Positions 17,843 through 27,964 of a DNA stretch of 64,000 nucleotides are shown here, piece by piece. The DNA lies in assembly GCF_014652435.1 (NCBI RefSeq), contig NZ_BMYU01000004.1, positions 351,752 through 415,751 of the forward strand, read 5' to 3'. The notes beneath the pieces were generated by a model, which worked only from the letters and a program-made list of their open reading frames with translations, searched no databases and was not told where the DNA came from. The position numbers and the translations under genes were made by a program. This DNA is from Cognatundibacterium squillarum (lineage in GTDB: Bacteria > Pseudomonadota > Gammaproteobacteria > Burkholderiales > Burkholderiaceae_D). Numbering within the stretch: the stretch's first letter is position 1; the number at the start of each line of letters is the position of its first letter.

Positions 17843-18532
17843 TCAATTCAACAACGAAAACACCCTGGAAATTGCTTTGCTTCCAGCTCCTAAAGGGTCT
17901 TTCCGAATGGCTTTTTCCTCTTCTGCAATCATTACGAAAAGCGCATCAAGAGCTCGCTCTGTCACATATCCCTCAACTGTCGACTCTTGAGATTTAACCA
18001 CGCCGAACTTCTGTACCTGCGCCATTACATTATTGTATTTTGATGATAAACCAGATTTATCTGTGACGCCTTTTACGACAGGTAAAAATTCTTTGCTTAA
18101 CTGCGCACTCGTTTTCTGCCGAAAAAATTCTGTAACTGATGTATCTCCGCCGGTCACAATATTTTTTGCATCAGAAATCGTCATCGATTTAACAGCGTTC
18201 AACAGCAGAGGTTTTGCCTTTGGTACCGCTGTTTCAGCTGCACGGTTCATTGCGACCACCAACTCATCTAACTGCGCAGACTTTCCTGCCATTTGCAAAA
18301 CGGGACGAATCTTTTCCAGCGCCGATGGCAATGAAATTTTTACTTTTTCGTTATTCAGAAAACCACCTTCTTTTCCCAACTGTCCGACAGCTGCACCCGC
18401 ACCTTTTTCTAGTGCAGCCTTCAAGCCAACACTGGCTTCCTGATTGGACAAGTCGCTCAAACCTGCTTCACAGTCAGAATAAGAAAAAAATGCAGACAAC
18501 GCCATCAATATGACAAATAAGTACTTTTTCAT
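17843..18532 (-). CDS. DUF4197 family protein
   Basis: This 229-residue exported protein has a hydrophobic N-terminal signal with a Cys at its end (SYSDCEAG), which may or may not be a lipobox. It is largely alpha-helical and contains the family-like blocks GLKAALEKGAGAAV, VKSMTISDAKNIVTGGDTS and TSYVTERALDALFVMIAEEE-like segment near the C-terminus. DUF4197 proteins are widespread in proteobacteria with unknown function. It begins 14 bp after dgt and is the last gene of the pil-aro-dgt unit. Confidence 0.85.
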   Translation of the reverse strand: MKKYLFVILMALSAFFSYSDCEAGLSDLSNQEASVGLKAALEKGAGAAVGQLGKEGGFLNNEKVKISLPSALEKIRPVLQMAGKSAQLDELVVAMNRAAETAVPKAKPLLLNAVKSMTISDAKNIVTGGDTSVTEFFRQKTSAQLSKEFLPVVKGVTDKSGLSSKYNNVMAQVQKFGVVKSQESTVEGYVTERALDALFVMIAEEEKAIRKDPLGAGSKAISRVFSLLN

Positions 18533-18546
18533 ATAACTAGTGATTT

Positions 18547-19692
18547 TTAAATGAGTGGTTCATGAATTGAGAAAATCCGTCGGTGCTCGCGCATGGCGAA
18601 CCGATCTGTCATGCCAGCTATATAATCGGCAATTCGCCGGGCCTGCTTAGCGACGTTATCTGCGCCTGAACGACCCAATTGATAATCAGCAGGCAACAAA
18701 CTATGGTCTTGCATGAATGCGTCAAACAACTCTTCAATAACTAATCTTGCTTTTCGCATCATCCGGTTCACCTGATAATGGCGGTAAAGATTCTTAAACA
18801 AAAATTGTTTGAGTTCTGTTGCTTCTGAAGATACCTGATCAGAAAAAGATACCAGAGAAGGCAGCTCCCTGATTTCATCAACATGGTGTGGATTAAATTG
18901 CTGGATCTGGTCTGTAGTGGTTTGAATCAGGTCGGTAATCAGCGTATGGATGATACGTCGAATAGTTTCAGAGACAATTCTTTTGCCGTACACGCCTGGA
19001 TACAAATGCTCGACAATCCTTCGGTGACGCTCATACAGTGGCACTTCACACAGTTGGCTGTCTGTGATTAATCCGGAACGAATACCGTCATCAATATCGT
19101 GATTATTGTAGGCGATTTCGTCAGCTAAATTTGTCAGTTGCGCCTCAAGACTGGGGCGCTTTTTTTGCAAGAATCTTTTTCCGACATCACCCAGCTTTTC
19201 CGCATTCGCCTGTGAACAATGCTTCAGAATACCTTCTCTCGTTTCAAAGCATAAGTTTAATCCGTTAAAACTGGCATAGCGTTCTTCCAGCTCATCAACG
19301 ATACGCAAACTCTGTAAATTATGTTCGAAACCACCATACTCCTGCATGCACCTGTTCAAAGCGTCCTGTCCTGCATGTCCGAATGGCGTATGCCCCAGAT
19401 CATGGGCTAAAGCAATCGCCTCAACGAGGTCTTCATTTAACCGGAGGTTTCTCGCTATGGAACGTCCAATCTGTGCGACCTCGATGCTATGAGTGAGCCG
19501 GGTGCGAAATAAATCACCTTCATGATTTACAAAAACCTGGGTTTTATACTCAAGCCTCCGAAAAGCAGAACAGTGAATGATTCGATCCCTGTCACGCTGA
19601 AACTCCGTCCTGCCGGCAGATACTGGTTCTGCTTTACTGCGTCCCCGTGAATCATCTGGATGAACAGCATAAGGTGCCAGTAAAAATGACAT
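18547..19692 (-). CDS. deoxyguanosinetriphosphate triphosphohydrolase-like protein
   Basis: This is an HD-domain phosphohydrolase of the dGTPase family, splitting dNTPs to nucleoside and triphosphate. The 381 residues carry [10 protein letters not shown], the first metal His in [13 protein letters not shown] and the HD pair in [15 protein letters not shown], as in type 2 dGTPase-like proteins. An AGGGG site lies 7-8 nt before the ATG. Its location just after aroB is conserved in many betaproteobacteria. Nucleotide preference is not deducible. Confidence 0.93.
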   Translation of the reverse strand: MSFLLAPYAVHPDDSRGRSKAEPVSAGRTEFQRDRDRIIHCSAFRRLEYKTQVFVNHEGDLFRTRLTHSIEVAQIGRSIARNLRLNEDLVEAIALAHDLGHTPFGHAGQDALNRCMQEYGGFEHNLQSLRIVDELEERYASFNGLNLCFETREGILKHCSQANAEKLGDVGKRFLQKKRPSLEAQLTNLADEIAYNNHDIDDGIRSGLITDSQLCEVPLYERHRRIVEHLYPGVYGKRIVSETIRRIIHTLITDLIQTTTDQIQQFNPHHVDEIRELPSLVSFSDQVSSEATELKQFLFKNLYRHYQVNRMMRKARLVIEELFDAFMQDHSLLPADYQLGRSGADNVAKQARRIADYIAGMTDRFAMREHRRIFSIHEPLI

Positions 19693-19732
19693 TCACTCAC
19701 CCCTCTCAATATTTGCCTCTCAGCAAATTTTG

Positions 19733-21373
19733 TCAGTGTAATATTTCCCTAAGGATATTTGCAGGAATTTCGGTTATTTCAGCCTTACCCAGGGGTTTGA
19801 TCAAAATAAAACGAATCTTGCCACCTTCGTTTTTCTTATCAACTTCCATCAATTCAAGCCAGCGCTGCTCCCCCAATTGCGGAGGGATAACAGGTAATCC
19901 GGCATTACTAATCAGCTGAATTAGCCTGGTTCGCTGCATAAAGTCGATAAATCCAAGCTTATATGATGCCTCGGCTGCTAACGACATTCCGCAGCCAACA
20001 GCTTCTCCATGCAACCACGCACCAAAACCAAGCCCCGCTTCAATAGCATGGCCGAATGTATGCCCAAAATTCAGAATCGCCCTTAACCCGCCTTCACGCT
20101 CATCCTGCCTGACGATATCTGCTTTGATTTCGCATGATTTGACTATCACATAAGCAAGTGCTTCCGGTTCCCTTTGACGCACTGCATTCATATTCGACTC
20201 AAGCCACTCAAAAAATGCAAGGTCAGTGATTGCCCCATGCTTTATTACTTCTGCAATACCTGCTGATAGCTCATTGTCTGGCAAAGAATTTAACGTTGCA
20301 GTATCAGCAATAACGGCCTGTGGCTGATAGAAAGCGCCAATCATATTTTTGCCAGCAGGATGATTTATTCCCGTCTTTCCTCCAACTGATGAATCTACCT
20401 GAGAGAGTAAGGTTGTGGGCACCTGAACAAACGGAACTCCGCGCATATAGGTCGCTGCAGCAAAGCCCGTCATATCCCCGATTACGCCCCCGCCTAATGC
20501 AACGAGCATCGATTTGCGGTCACATTTTTCACTTAAAAGGTGGTCGTAAATTTGCGTCAGTGATTCCCAAGTCTTAAATTCTTCGCCGTCACGAAGAATA
20601 ACTGCACTGACTTCTTTTCCAAGAGAAAGTAATTTTTCCCTTAGCCGGCTCAGATACAAAGGTGCCACGACATCATTAGTGACAATAACTACTCTCTTTG
20701 CCTGAATACTATCTTGCAAAATTTTTTCGTCAGTCAGAATATCCTGCCCAATAAAAATCGGATATGAGCGCTCCCCCAGTTCAACTTTTAAAGTCTGAAC
20801 ACTTTGACCGGTAGCATTGATGTGTACAGTTTTCATATTTTCCGAGGACGAAAGAGTACGATCTGAACAGGGCAATTTTTCTACAATTTGCTGCACCAGA
20901 TGATTAATATGCGGACGACCAGTTTCAATAATCACATGGGCTGTCTGTTGATACAGCGAATGCCTCTGTTGCTCCAGCTCTTCCAATTTTTTTCTCGGAT
21001 CTGCTGTTCTGAGTAATGGCCGGTTTTTATCGTGACGAGTTCTCTGCAAAATACTGTTTACACTGGCACGCAAGTAAATAACCGTACCACGTTCGTGTAA
21101 AAATTGTCGGCTTTCTGCATTCAGAATTGCCCCCCCGCCTGTTGCCAGGACGATATCATCCATTGAAGTCAGTTCTTTGATGACCTCAGCCTCGCGAGCA
21201 CGAAAACTCGCCTCGCCTTCAATTTCAAAAATTACGGGGATAGAAACGCCTGTACGGGATTCGATTTCATGGTCGGAATCGATAAACCGCTTATTGAGTT
21301 TTCGGGCTAATGCCCGGCCAACTGTCGTTTTGCCGGAGCCCATTAGCCCTACTAGAAAGATATTACCTGCCAT
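19733..21373 (-). CDS. aroKB: bifunctional shikimate kinase / 3-dehydroquinate synthase (AroK-AroB fusion)
   Basis: Two shikimate-pathway enzymes are in one frame. Residues 1-179 are shikimate kinase (step 5): P-loop GLMGSGKTT, substrate region DSDHEIE and GGGAIL. Residues 180-546 are NAD-dependent 3-dehydroquinate synthase (step 2): [35 protein letters not shown] and the metal-binding HTFGHAIE. The ATG at 21373 has AGGAAG 6 nt upstream. An internal Met codon at 20836 marks where a separate aroB would start, with only a weak GGA site, so both a fused protein and some independent AroB are possible. In relatives aroK and aroB are usually adjacent separate genes downstream of pilQ. Confidence 0.93.
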   Translation of the reverse strand: MAGNIFLVGLMGSGKTTVGRALARKLNKRFIDSDHEIESRTGVSIPVIFEIEGEASFRAREAEVIKELTSMDDIVLATGGGAILNAESRQFLHERGTVIYLRASVNSILQRTRHDKNRPLLRTADPRKKLEELEQQRHSLYQQTAHVIIETGRPHINHLVQQIVEKLPCSDRTLSSSENMKTVHINATGQSVQTLKVELGERSYPIFIGQDILTDEKILQDSIQAKRVVIVTNDVVAPLYLSRLREKLLSLGKEVSAVILRDGEEFKTWESLTQIYDHLLSEKCDRKSMLVALGGGVIGDMTGFAAATYMRGVPFVQVPTTLLSQVDSSVGGKTGINHPAGKNMIGAFYQPQAVIADTATLNSLPDNELSAGIAEVIKHGAITDLAFFEWLESNMNAVRQREPEALAYVIVKSCEIKADIVRQDEREGGLRAILNFGHTFGHAIEAGLGFGAWLHGEAVGCGMSLAAEASYKLGFIDFMQRTRLIQLISNAGLPVIPPQLGEQRWLELMEVDKKNEGGKIRFILIKPLGKAEITEIPANILREILH

Positions 21374-21431
21374 GTTCGCTTCCTGAGCCTGATTCACGCT
21401 CAGGAAGCTGGCCAAGCATTATGACGCAGTA

Positions 21432-23948
21432 TCAGCAACCTGAGAGTACATTGCTATTCTTAATCGTCATTGTACTTGTAGTTGAGCGATTTAAACTATC
21501 GACAATTGTGAAAGTTATCGTTGTATCACCTGCTACACAACGCGTTCCTTGTGTTCCAACACGTACGCTGAGTGTGCTGTCGTTAAAGAACGTCGACGAC
21601 GGCAAACTTAAATCCGTTCCAGTACTTGTATATACATTTGCCAGTACTTTATCGTTCCAGAAAATCTGATAAGGTCCATTTCCACCATTCAGAGTCATTG
21701 TAACCGGTGCACTTGTTGCCTCATCAATTGTCCAGCTGGAAGGGGTAACCCAAAATCCTGTAGCTGGGGCTCCTACCGTAGAAACAGTCACCGTTTGTAC
21801 TGCGCCAGCAGCGTCAGAAACAACAATTTGATTTGAAGTTGCGGATGCCCGGGTCAATTGAGCTGTGAAGGTACCTCCTGAACTCGACAGCACGGTCCCA
21901 CTCGGAATACCAATTGCGGCAGAATTATTTGACAACACAGTATATGGCGCGACACCACCATCCACACGGAAGTAAAGGATATCACCGACATTCCCTGCTG
22001 TTACATTACTTGGGGAAACAGTGAACGTTGGCCCTGTCACAGCAAGTACCTTCACTGCAAAACTCGCCTGGATGCCTTTAGCGTCAGTCACCGTAATTGT
22101 TGATGTACCTGCAGCAACTGCTTTAACCGAGAAAATTGTAGTTAAAGTCGGGAAAGTTGCCGGTGACGTAATTTTTGCAACGGTGACATCGGACGACACC
22201 ACATTAAATGGTGGCGTACCGCCAATAATGCCGTAATTGCCATTGTCGGTATCCGTTGAACCAAGTTTCAGCGTAACACCAGACTGCGGCGCTGTGGTGT
22301 TTAACGTTCCAGGCAAGGTATTAGTCACTGTCACGGCAATCAAGGGAACGGTTTTACCGGTACTGTCAGTGATCAGAACAGAAGCAGAGCCGTCAGCTTC
22401 ACCTTTCAGTGTAAAACTAGCACCCGAGGTCGCAACGGTTGGTGTAACAACAGAGACTACCCCTGCGTTACTACTGATCACTGTGTATGGAGCAACGCCA
22501 CCTGAAATCGTATATGACGGCTGCGAACCTGTTGCCATCGTAATCGCAGAAGGCGCTGTTGTGAATAATGTCAGGGTAGTACCACCTGAGACTGTAACGT
22601 CAATATCCGGTAATTTATTACCTTTGGAATCTGAAATCGTTACTTTTGCATTACCAGCAACTTTACCAGTAATTGACAAATTATTGCCCGTGACAACACT
22701 ATCAACAACCGACGGGTTACTTGGAATCGCAGAGTAAGGTGGTGTGCCACCTGAAACCAGATAAGAACCTGTAACTGAAGTTTGCAGCGTTAACGCTGAT
22801 GGTGCATTTGTGAATAAAGCCAATGGTGCTGTGGAAGTATCTTTAACCGTGACGTTTATGCTAACAGGTGAACCAGTACTATCTTTCAGTGTGACTGTCG
22901 TCGTGCCTGGAGCAACTCCGCTCACAATAAAAGTACTGCCTGTTCCCAGCGCAACTTTTGCAACGAGCTCATTTGCAGAAACTGCCGTATATGGCGGTGT
23001 ACCGCCACCAACATTAAAGGTCGGAGAAGCATTTCCCGCACCGACTGTGATATCTGACGGCGAAGATGTGAAAATCGCGGTAGTTGCATTACCAACCTGT
23101 ACAGCGATCGGCAAATTCTGGCCTGTTGTGTCCAGAACTTTGATCGATGCATTTCCGTTTCCTTTACCGGTAACAGTCAGTAAATTACCAGAGACAGATG
23201 CGCTGACAATCGAATTATCCGAGCTACCAACCGTATAGGCAGGGGTACCACCGCTGATTGTATAAGTAGCTGTTTCATTCAATGCCAGCTTGATTGTGGA
23301 CGGTGCAGTCGACGTCAATGACGCACTGCTGGATGTACCACCGGCCGTTACAGTCACCTTGAGGGAAATTTTTCCGCCCATTGTATCGGTGATCGTTACA
23401 TTTGCCGTACCTGCAGCACGTGCAAAAAGAGAGAAGCTGTTATTGATCCAGCTAAGTGCGACAACAGAAGAATTATCGACAGATACGATATATTCAGCTG
23501 AACCACCGCCAATCACAAACGATGAGGTGCTCGCACCGACAGCCATGGAAAATTCCGAAGGTGCCGATGTGAACAAGGGAATACCTGTTCCGATTGTGAC
23601 GGCAATGCCTACTTTATTTCCTGCACTGTCAGTAACTGTCACCTGCGAAGTACCGCCCGCCACCGCAGTGACTGTCAGCACCTTATCTTTGATCGTCGCA
23701 ATAATACCTGAAGTGGCAGTTGCAACCGCGTAAGAAGGAACACCGCCACCGACTGTATATTGAACAGTCTGCCCCGGGATAATTGTAATCGCGCTCGGAG
23801 CAGATACAAACAATGCGGCACCGTTGCCTGACGAGCCTGCCGATCCCCCTCCGCCACCGCAAGCAGCGAGCGCTACAGCGAACAAGATCGCAACGAAATA
23901 GCGGAACAGCCTTACGAGTTCAAACCCGTTTTTCTGCAGTCGTATCAT
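21432..23948 (-). CDS. lipoprotein with nine tandem Ig-like repeats
   Basis: The function is not recognised. The 838-residue protein has an N-terminal signal ending in lipobox LAAC with Cys30, a Gly/Ser linker, then nine repeats of about 80-100 residues from residue 45 to the end. Each repeat follows the pattern [FL]-T-x-[AS]-P-S, a GG-x-x-PY turn, and a closing V-T-[IV]-x-D-[ST]-x-G strand, like all-beta bacterial Ig domains. The last repeat diverges and has a Cys near residue 807, and the chain ends in Cys, allowing a disulfide. It starts 17 bp after pilQ with an AGGAAA site and ends 58 bp before aroKB, so it is probably in the pilus operon. An envelope-anchored, surface or pilus-associated role is inference. 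Confidence 0.88.
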   Translation of the reverse strand: MIRLQKNGFELVRLFRYFVAILFAVALAACGGGGGSAGSSGNGAALFVSAPSAITIIPGQTVQYTVGGGVPSYAVATATSGIIATIKDKVLTVTAVAGGTSQVTVTDSAGNKVGIAVTIGTGIPLFTSAPSEFSMAVGASTSSFVIGGGSAEYIVSVDNSSVVALSWINNSFSLFARAAGTANVTITDTMGGKISLKVTVTAGGTSSSASLTSTAPSTIKLALNETATYTISGGTPAYTVGSSDNSIVSASVSGNLLTVTGKGNGNASIKVLDTTGQNLPIAVQVGNATTAIFTSSPSDITVGAGNASPTFNVGGGTPPYTAVSANELVAKVALGTGSTFIVSGVAPGTTTVTLKDSTGSPVSINVTVKDTSTAPLALFTNAPSALTLQTSVTGSYLVSGGTPPYSAIPSNPSVVDSVVTGNNLSITGKVAGNAKVTISDSKGNKLPDIDVTVSGGTTLTLFTTAPSAITMATGSQPSYTISGGVAPYTVISSNAGVVSVVTPTVATSGASFTLKGEADGSASVLITDSTGKTVPLIAVTVTNTLPGTLNTTAPQSGVTLKLGSTDTDNGNYGIIGGTPPFNVVSSDVTVAKITSPATFPTLTTIFSVKAVAAGTSTITVTDAKGIQASFAVKVLAVTGPTFTVSPSNVTAGNVGDILYFRVDGGVAPYTVLSNNSAAIGIPSGTVLSSSGGTFTAQLTRASATSNQIVVSDAAGAVQTVTVSTVGAPATGFWVTPSSWTIDEATSAPVTMTLNGGNGPYQIFWNDKVLANVYTSTGTDLSLPSSTFFNDSTLSVRVGTQGTRCVAGDTTITFTIVDSLNRSTTSTMTIKNSNVLSGC
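21480..23816 (-). repeat. tandem array of nine degenerate Ig-like repeat units
   Basis: The DNA repeats with a period of about 240-290 bp. The codons of the GG-x-x-PY motif recur in each unit, but sequences between units are strongly diverged. This suggests old duplications under protein-level selection rather than recent expansion. Confidence 0.75.
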
Positions 23949-23965
23949 TTTATTTTCCTGTCTTA

Positions 23966-26122
23966 TTACTTAATACTAAACCGGTCCGCCATAATTTTAG
24001 GCGTAATGAAAATCAGCAATTCGGTCTTATCGTTCACCCGGCCGGTGCTCTTAAATAAATTTCCGAACAATGGTAAATCCCCAAAGAATGGAATCTTTGT
24101 CATGTTATCACGTTCGGTTTGTTGATAAATACCACCCAGAACGACCGTACCACCATTCTCGACCAGTACCATTGTGCGAACCTGCTTAGTATCAATCGCA
24201 TAACCCATACGAGTTTCCTGACCAACACTGTCTTTATGAACATCAACATCCAGAATAACGTTGCCGTCAGGTGTAATCTGCGGTGTTACCTCAAGGCGTA
24301 AAGACGCTTTACGGAAAACAATGGATGTTGCGCCACTAGCCGTCGCCACCTGGTATGGAATTTCGGTACCTTGCTCAATCGATGCTTTCAGTTGATCAGC
24401 AGTGACTACACGAGGGCTGGAAATAATTTTGCCTTTACCATCTGCTTCTAGCGCAGACAGTTCCAGATTCAGGAAGCGATTCGCTGCGGATGAGAATAAA
24501 CTGACTGCAAGGCTGCCTGGTGACAAACCGTTAATACCTGCTGCTGGCAAATTCACAAATTGTGAATTTGGAACAAAACTTTGATCAGTGATTTTTGCCT
24601 GACCGGTTTGCTCACCAACGCCAAGATAATTTCCTGTCAATGCAACACGCTGATTCCCTGAAACCTGATATCCGGCATCACCACCACGAATACCGCGCAT
24701 ATCAGTAAAGCCCAGTTTGGCGCCAAGGTTTTTACTGAATTTGTCATCTGCCTCAACAATACGCGCTTCGATAAGAACCTGCTTTGATGCAATGTCCGTT
24801 TTCTGAATCAGCTTACGTACTTCCTCCAGTTTTGAAGGAATATCAGTAACAAACAACTGATTTGTACGCGGTTCAATCACTGCACTGCCACGTTTGGACA
24901 AAATTCGGTTAGTAGACGCACCATCAACACCAAACACTTGCTTGAATGCTTCGGCCTTTTGGTAATTCAGCTGAAATGCTTCCGTTTTCAGTGGTTCAAG
25001 TTCCGCAATCTGCGCTTTTTGTTCAAGCTCCAGCTTCTCTTTTGTCAAAAGTTCATCTTTTGGTGCAACCCACATCACGTTACCATTCTTACGCATATCA
25101 AGTCCCTTGATTTGCATAATATTGTCGAGCGCCTGATCCCATGGCACATCTTTCAAACGTAAGGTGATTGTACCGGTCACCGTATCGCTGGCAATAATAT
25201 TCAGCCCGCTGACCTCAGCGATGATTTGCAGAATCGCACGCACCTCAATATTTTGGAAATTGAATGAGATACGCTCGCCGCGATATCCCTGAGTTCCCTG
25301 CGTAAGCTTGTTCGGATCCTCTTTAATCGGACGTACTTCGAGAACAAACTGAGTATCACTCTGGTAAGAACTGTGCTCCCACAGACCTTTTGGTTCAACC
25401 ACCATCTGCACATTTTCGCCGTTTGGTGTCGTAGTTACGGTCTGTACCGGAGAACCAAAATCAGCGACATCCAGACGCTTACGTAAATTTTCGGGTAAAC
25501 CAACCTTCAGGAAGGTCACAAAAATTTTCTGGCCTTGCTGGCGAACATCAACAGCAACCTGGTTTAAAGGCAAGTCCACCACTACGCGACCTTCCCCCGC
25601 GACACCACGACGGAAATCAATATCACGTAATTGAGGCTTATGTCCGTTTGCGAAGCTCACCGGCTCAGGATTTGCAGGTAAACCCTGAGAATTAACGGCT
25701 GTCGCAACGCCGCCAGATCCGTCAATAGTAATGATCAGGTTATTACCTTCGATCGTTGTCGCATAATTCAGTGCTTTATTCAGATTGAATACCATGCGCG
25801 ACCGACCAGCTGCCTCAACAAGGTTAACAGTCCGAAGATCACCAATATTGACATCAATCGTCGTTTTCCCGGTCGCATTCAGCGTATCGTGAAAATCAAG
25901 TGCAATCCGTGCGGGATTATTGATGGAAAATCCAACAGGTGCCTTCTGAATCGGATTCTTCATCCCGACTTTAACGACAATATTTGCCCCCTGCTGGTTA
26001 GCAACCACTGTCTCAATACTGTTAGATTGTGCAAGTGCTGGCAAACAAAGTGCGCACAACGCGATCAGGCAGACTCTTACAAACATCGCGCCACTTTTGA
26101 TTTTACTTATCAACGCCGTCAT
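23966..26122 (-). CDS. pilQ: type IV pilus secretin PilQ
   Basis: PilQ forms the outer-membrane channel through which the type IV pilus leaves. The 718 residues comprise a signal peptide ending at about PALAQ, AMIN domains (ARIALDFHDT region and PVQTVTTTPNG region), the secretin N-terminal domains around residues 280-450 (FQNIEVRAILQIIAEVSGLNIIASD) and the secretin beta domain to the end (VLVENGGTVVLGGIYQ). It overlaps pilP by 4 nt and closes the pilMNOPQ set. Confidence 0.96.
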   Translation of the reverse strand: MTALISKIKSGAMFVRVCLIALCALCLPALAQSNSIETVVANQQGANIVVKVGMKNPIQKAPVGFSINNPARIALDFHDTLNATGKTTIDVNIGDLRTVNLVEAAGRSRMVFNLNKALNYATTIEGNNLIITIDGSGGVATAVNSQGLPANPEPVSFANGHKPQLRDIDFRRGVAGEGRVVVDLPLNQVAVDVRQQGQKIFVTFLKVGLPENLRKRLDVADFGSPVQTVTTTPNGENVQMVVEPKGLWEHSSYQSDTQFVLEVRPIKEDPNKLTQGTQGYRGERISFNFQNIEVRAILQIIAEVSGLNIIASDTVTGTITLRLKDVPWDQALDNIMQIKGLDMRKNGNVMWVAPKDELLTKEKLELEQKAQIAELEPLKTEAFQLNYQKAEAFKQVFGVDGASTNRILSKRGSAVIEPRTNQLFVTDIPSKLEEVRKLIQKTDIASKQVLIEARIVEADDKFSKNLGAKLGFTDMRGIRGGDAGYQVSGNQRVALTGNYLGVGEQTGQAKITDQSFVPNSQFVNLPAAGINGLSPGSLAVSLFSSAANRFLNLELSALEADGKGKIISSPRVVTADQLKASIEQGTEIPYQVATASGATSIVFRKASLRLEVTPQITPDGNVILDVDVHKDSVGQETRMGYAIDTKQVRTMVLVENGGTVVLGGIYQQTERDNMTKIPFFGDLPLFGNLFKSTGRVNDKTELLIFITPKIMADRFSIK

Positions 26123-26652
26123 TTTTGACTCCCCTGCAACTCAAGCTTAGCTTCACGTTCAACCCAGTCTCCGGCCGCGTCCTGCACCGTCTCTTTTATC
26201 TGTACCTCAGCTTCGGATATTTTGACAATCAACCCAAAGTTTTGTCCTATATATCCACCAAGTTTGGCCTGATACACTTTTTTATCTGATTGAATCAGCG
26301 CAAGTTTCAGGCCATTCTTCTCGATAATTCCAACCATTTTCAGCGTATCCAGCGGGAATGATTCTAATTCTTCCCTTGGCCTGTCCATATTCGGTTTCAG
26401 ACGCCCTCCGTTATCTTTCATCCTGGCGAGTACCGCCATCAGTTTTTCAGGATTAAAAGGGTCTATATCAGCCTTTACTTCATATGGCACGGGCATATAG
26501 GTTTTCGGCGGATTCAGTTTCGGAACAACCAAACGGGTCTCTTTCTTTACCGACTCCATCCAGTCACGAAGCTCTGTTGAATCATCCTGCCCGCAGCCGC
26601 TAAGCCAAAGCGTACTGACAAGTACGGCAAGCATTGTCAGTTTTGATCTCAT
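26119..26652 (-). CDS. pilP: type IV pilus inner-membrane lipoprotein PilP
   Basis: PilP links the PilNO inner-membrane complex to the PilQ secretin. It has 177 residues, with lipobox LSGC near residue 20, a proline-rich linker (PPKTYMPVPYEV) and the C-terminal beta domain (MVGIIEKNGLKLALIQSDKK). ATGA overlaps with both pilO and pilQ indicate coupling. Confidence 0.95.
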   Translation of the reverse strand: MRSKLTMLAVLVSTLWLSGCGQDDSTELRDWMESVKKETRLVVPKLNPPKTYMPVPYEVKADIDPFNPEKLMAVLARMKDNGGRLKPNMDRPREELESFPLDTLKMVGIIEKNGLKLALIQSDKKVYQAKLGGYIGQNFGLIVKISEAEVQIKETVQDAAGDWVEREAKLELQGSQK

Positions 26653-27314
26653 TTCTTAGCCTTTTTCTGATTTGCCTGCGCCATCACTTCGTCTTTATCC
26701 AGATATCTGAATGTTTTCGCGACGACTTCCAAAGTTAACCCGCCATCTTTATTTGTTGTGACAGCGAGGTTATTCAAGGTAACAATACGCGGAAGTTTTG
26801 CAATATCCGCAACAAATTCACCAAGATCATGGTAACTGCCACTTAAGCGAACATCGATAGGCAATTCAGCATAGTAATCTTTTACGACTGGCGTACCCGG
26901 TTTAAACGAGTCAAACTGCAAGCCCCGCCCAATACCTGCCTGGTTGATATCGGATAGCAGCGCATCCATTTCTGCTTTGCTTGGCAACTGCTTTTCCATA
27001 GTCGAAACGTACTGCTGAACCAGTGCACGCTGGTCTTTCAGGGCGTCCAGATTAATCGCCTTTTGCATCTTGTCGCGATATTCTTGCTTCAGCTGAACTT
27101 CCTGAGCCATCTTTTGCTCAATCTCTTCATTCTGGGCGCTCCAGTAAAAAAACCAGCCCAGCAACATCACCACAGCAAAAACACCTGCCGCTGCACTCAT
27201 ACGGGGAATTACTGGCCACAATCCGGGGTGCAATCCGCTGGTGTCAGCGAACTGCGACCGAACATCATCAGCCAGTTCGTTGAAATTGATATTTAAATTT
27301 AATTTCGCAGCCAT
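26649..27314 (-). CDS. pilO: type IV pilus assembly protein PilO
   Basis: PilO is a bitopic inner-membrane protein that dimerises with PilN and holds PilM to the membrane. The 221 residues have one membrane segment (about 40-60), a coiled-coil (QNEEIEQKMAQEVQLKQEYRDKM) and a ferredoxin-like periplasmic domain. It overlaps pilP by 4 nt and begins 26 bp after pilN. Confidence 0.95.
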   Translation of the reverse strand: MAAKLNLNINFNELADDVRSQFADTSGLHPGLWPVIPRMSAAAGVFAVVMLLGWFFYWSAQNEEIEQKMAQEVQLKQEYRDKMQKAINLDALKDQRALVQQYVSTMEKQLPSKAEMDALLSDINQAGIGRGLQFDSFKPGTPVVKDYYAELPIDVRLSGSYHDLGEFVADIAKLPRIVTLNNLAVTTNKDGGLTLEVVAKTFRYLDKDEVMAQANQKKAKK

Positions 27315-27340
27315 TCAGACTCTCTCGATCTCATCCAGTA

Positions 27341-27964
27341 TTAATTTGGCTTTGCGGCATCAGAGCGAACATTTTCCGCGGTGGAAGACGCACTTTCATC
27401 TCGCTCACGCGGGCGTTTGATGCCAACGTTAATTGAGAAATCAGAAACCTTCCGTGCATCACGCCCCTGACCAATTCCGGTTGAGTGGATATCAATCAGA
27501 TCCGGCTTGTACATCCACTCAGACCGGCTGCCAAGATTACGGATATATTCAGCAACACGCTCCTGCGACTGTGCATAGCCACTGATCGTGACGCGCTGAC
27601 CGTCCTGTTTAAGTGTTCGTAAATAGACTCCTTCAGGCGTGTGGCGTACCAGCTCCTGCAACAAAAACACAGGCTGATTGCGGTCGCCCTGAAGATCTTC
27701 AACAGCTTGCTGACGCGCCTTCAGTGCATCAATTTCCTGTTTCAGATTTGCGATTTCCTTGATTTTTTCATCAAGAATCGCGTTTTCTTTCTTGATGAAA
27801 GCAAGGCGTTCATCCTGAACTGTGATTTCGTGCTGCTTTAATGCGCCAACCATAATGACGACAAAAGCCCCGACAATCGCAGACAAGAGCAGCAAAGAAT
27901 AAAAGTCTTTGATTTGCTGCTTACGTTTCTCTTCACGATGCGGTAAAAGATTAATCTTAATCAT
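27341..27964 (-). CDS. pilN: type IV pilus assembly protein PilN
   Basis: PilN's short cytoplasmic N-terminus (MIKINLLPHREEKRKQQ) carries the conserved INLLP motif that binds PilM. A membrane segment (about residues 24-44), a coiled coil and a periplasmic domain follow; the 207 residues end in a polar Ser/Asp-rich tail. The start codon overlaps the pilM stop. Confidence 0.95.
   Translation of the reverse strand: MIKINLLPHREEKRKQQIKDFYSLLLLSAIVGAFVVIMVGALKQHEITVQDERLAFIKKENAILDEKIKEIANLKQEIDALKARQQAVEDLQGDRNQPVFLLQELVRHTPEGVYLRTLKQDGQRVTISGYAQSQERVAEYIRNLGSRSEWMYKPDLIDIHSTGIGQGRDARKVSDFSINVGIKRPRERDESASSTAENVRSDAAKPN

Noticed and set aside
22021..23733. Four plus-strand frames of 71-166 codons opposite the repeat lipoprotein
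   Set aside because: They repeat with the same period as the tandem repeats on the other strand, so they are reflections of that gene.
21480..23816. CRISPR array, because of periodic repeats
   Set aside because: The period is about 240-290 bp, units are diverged and in frame within a lipoprotein gene; there are no short identical repeats with unique spacers.
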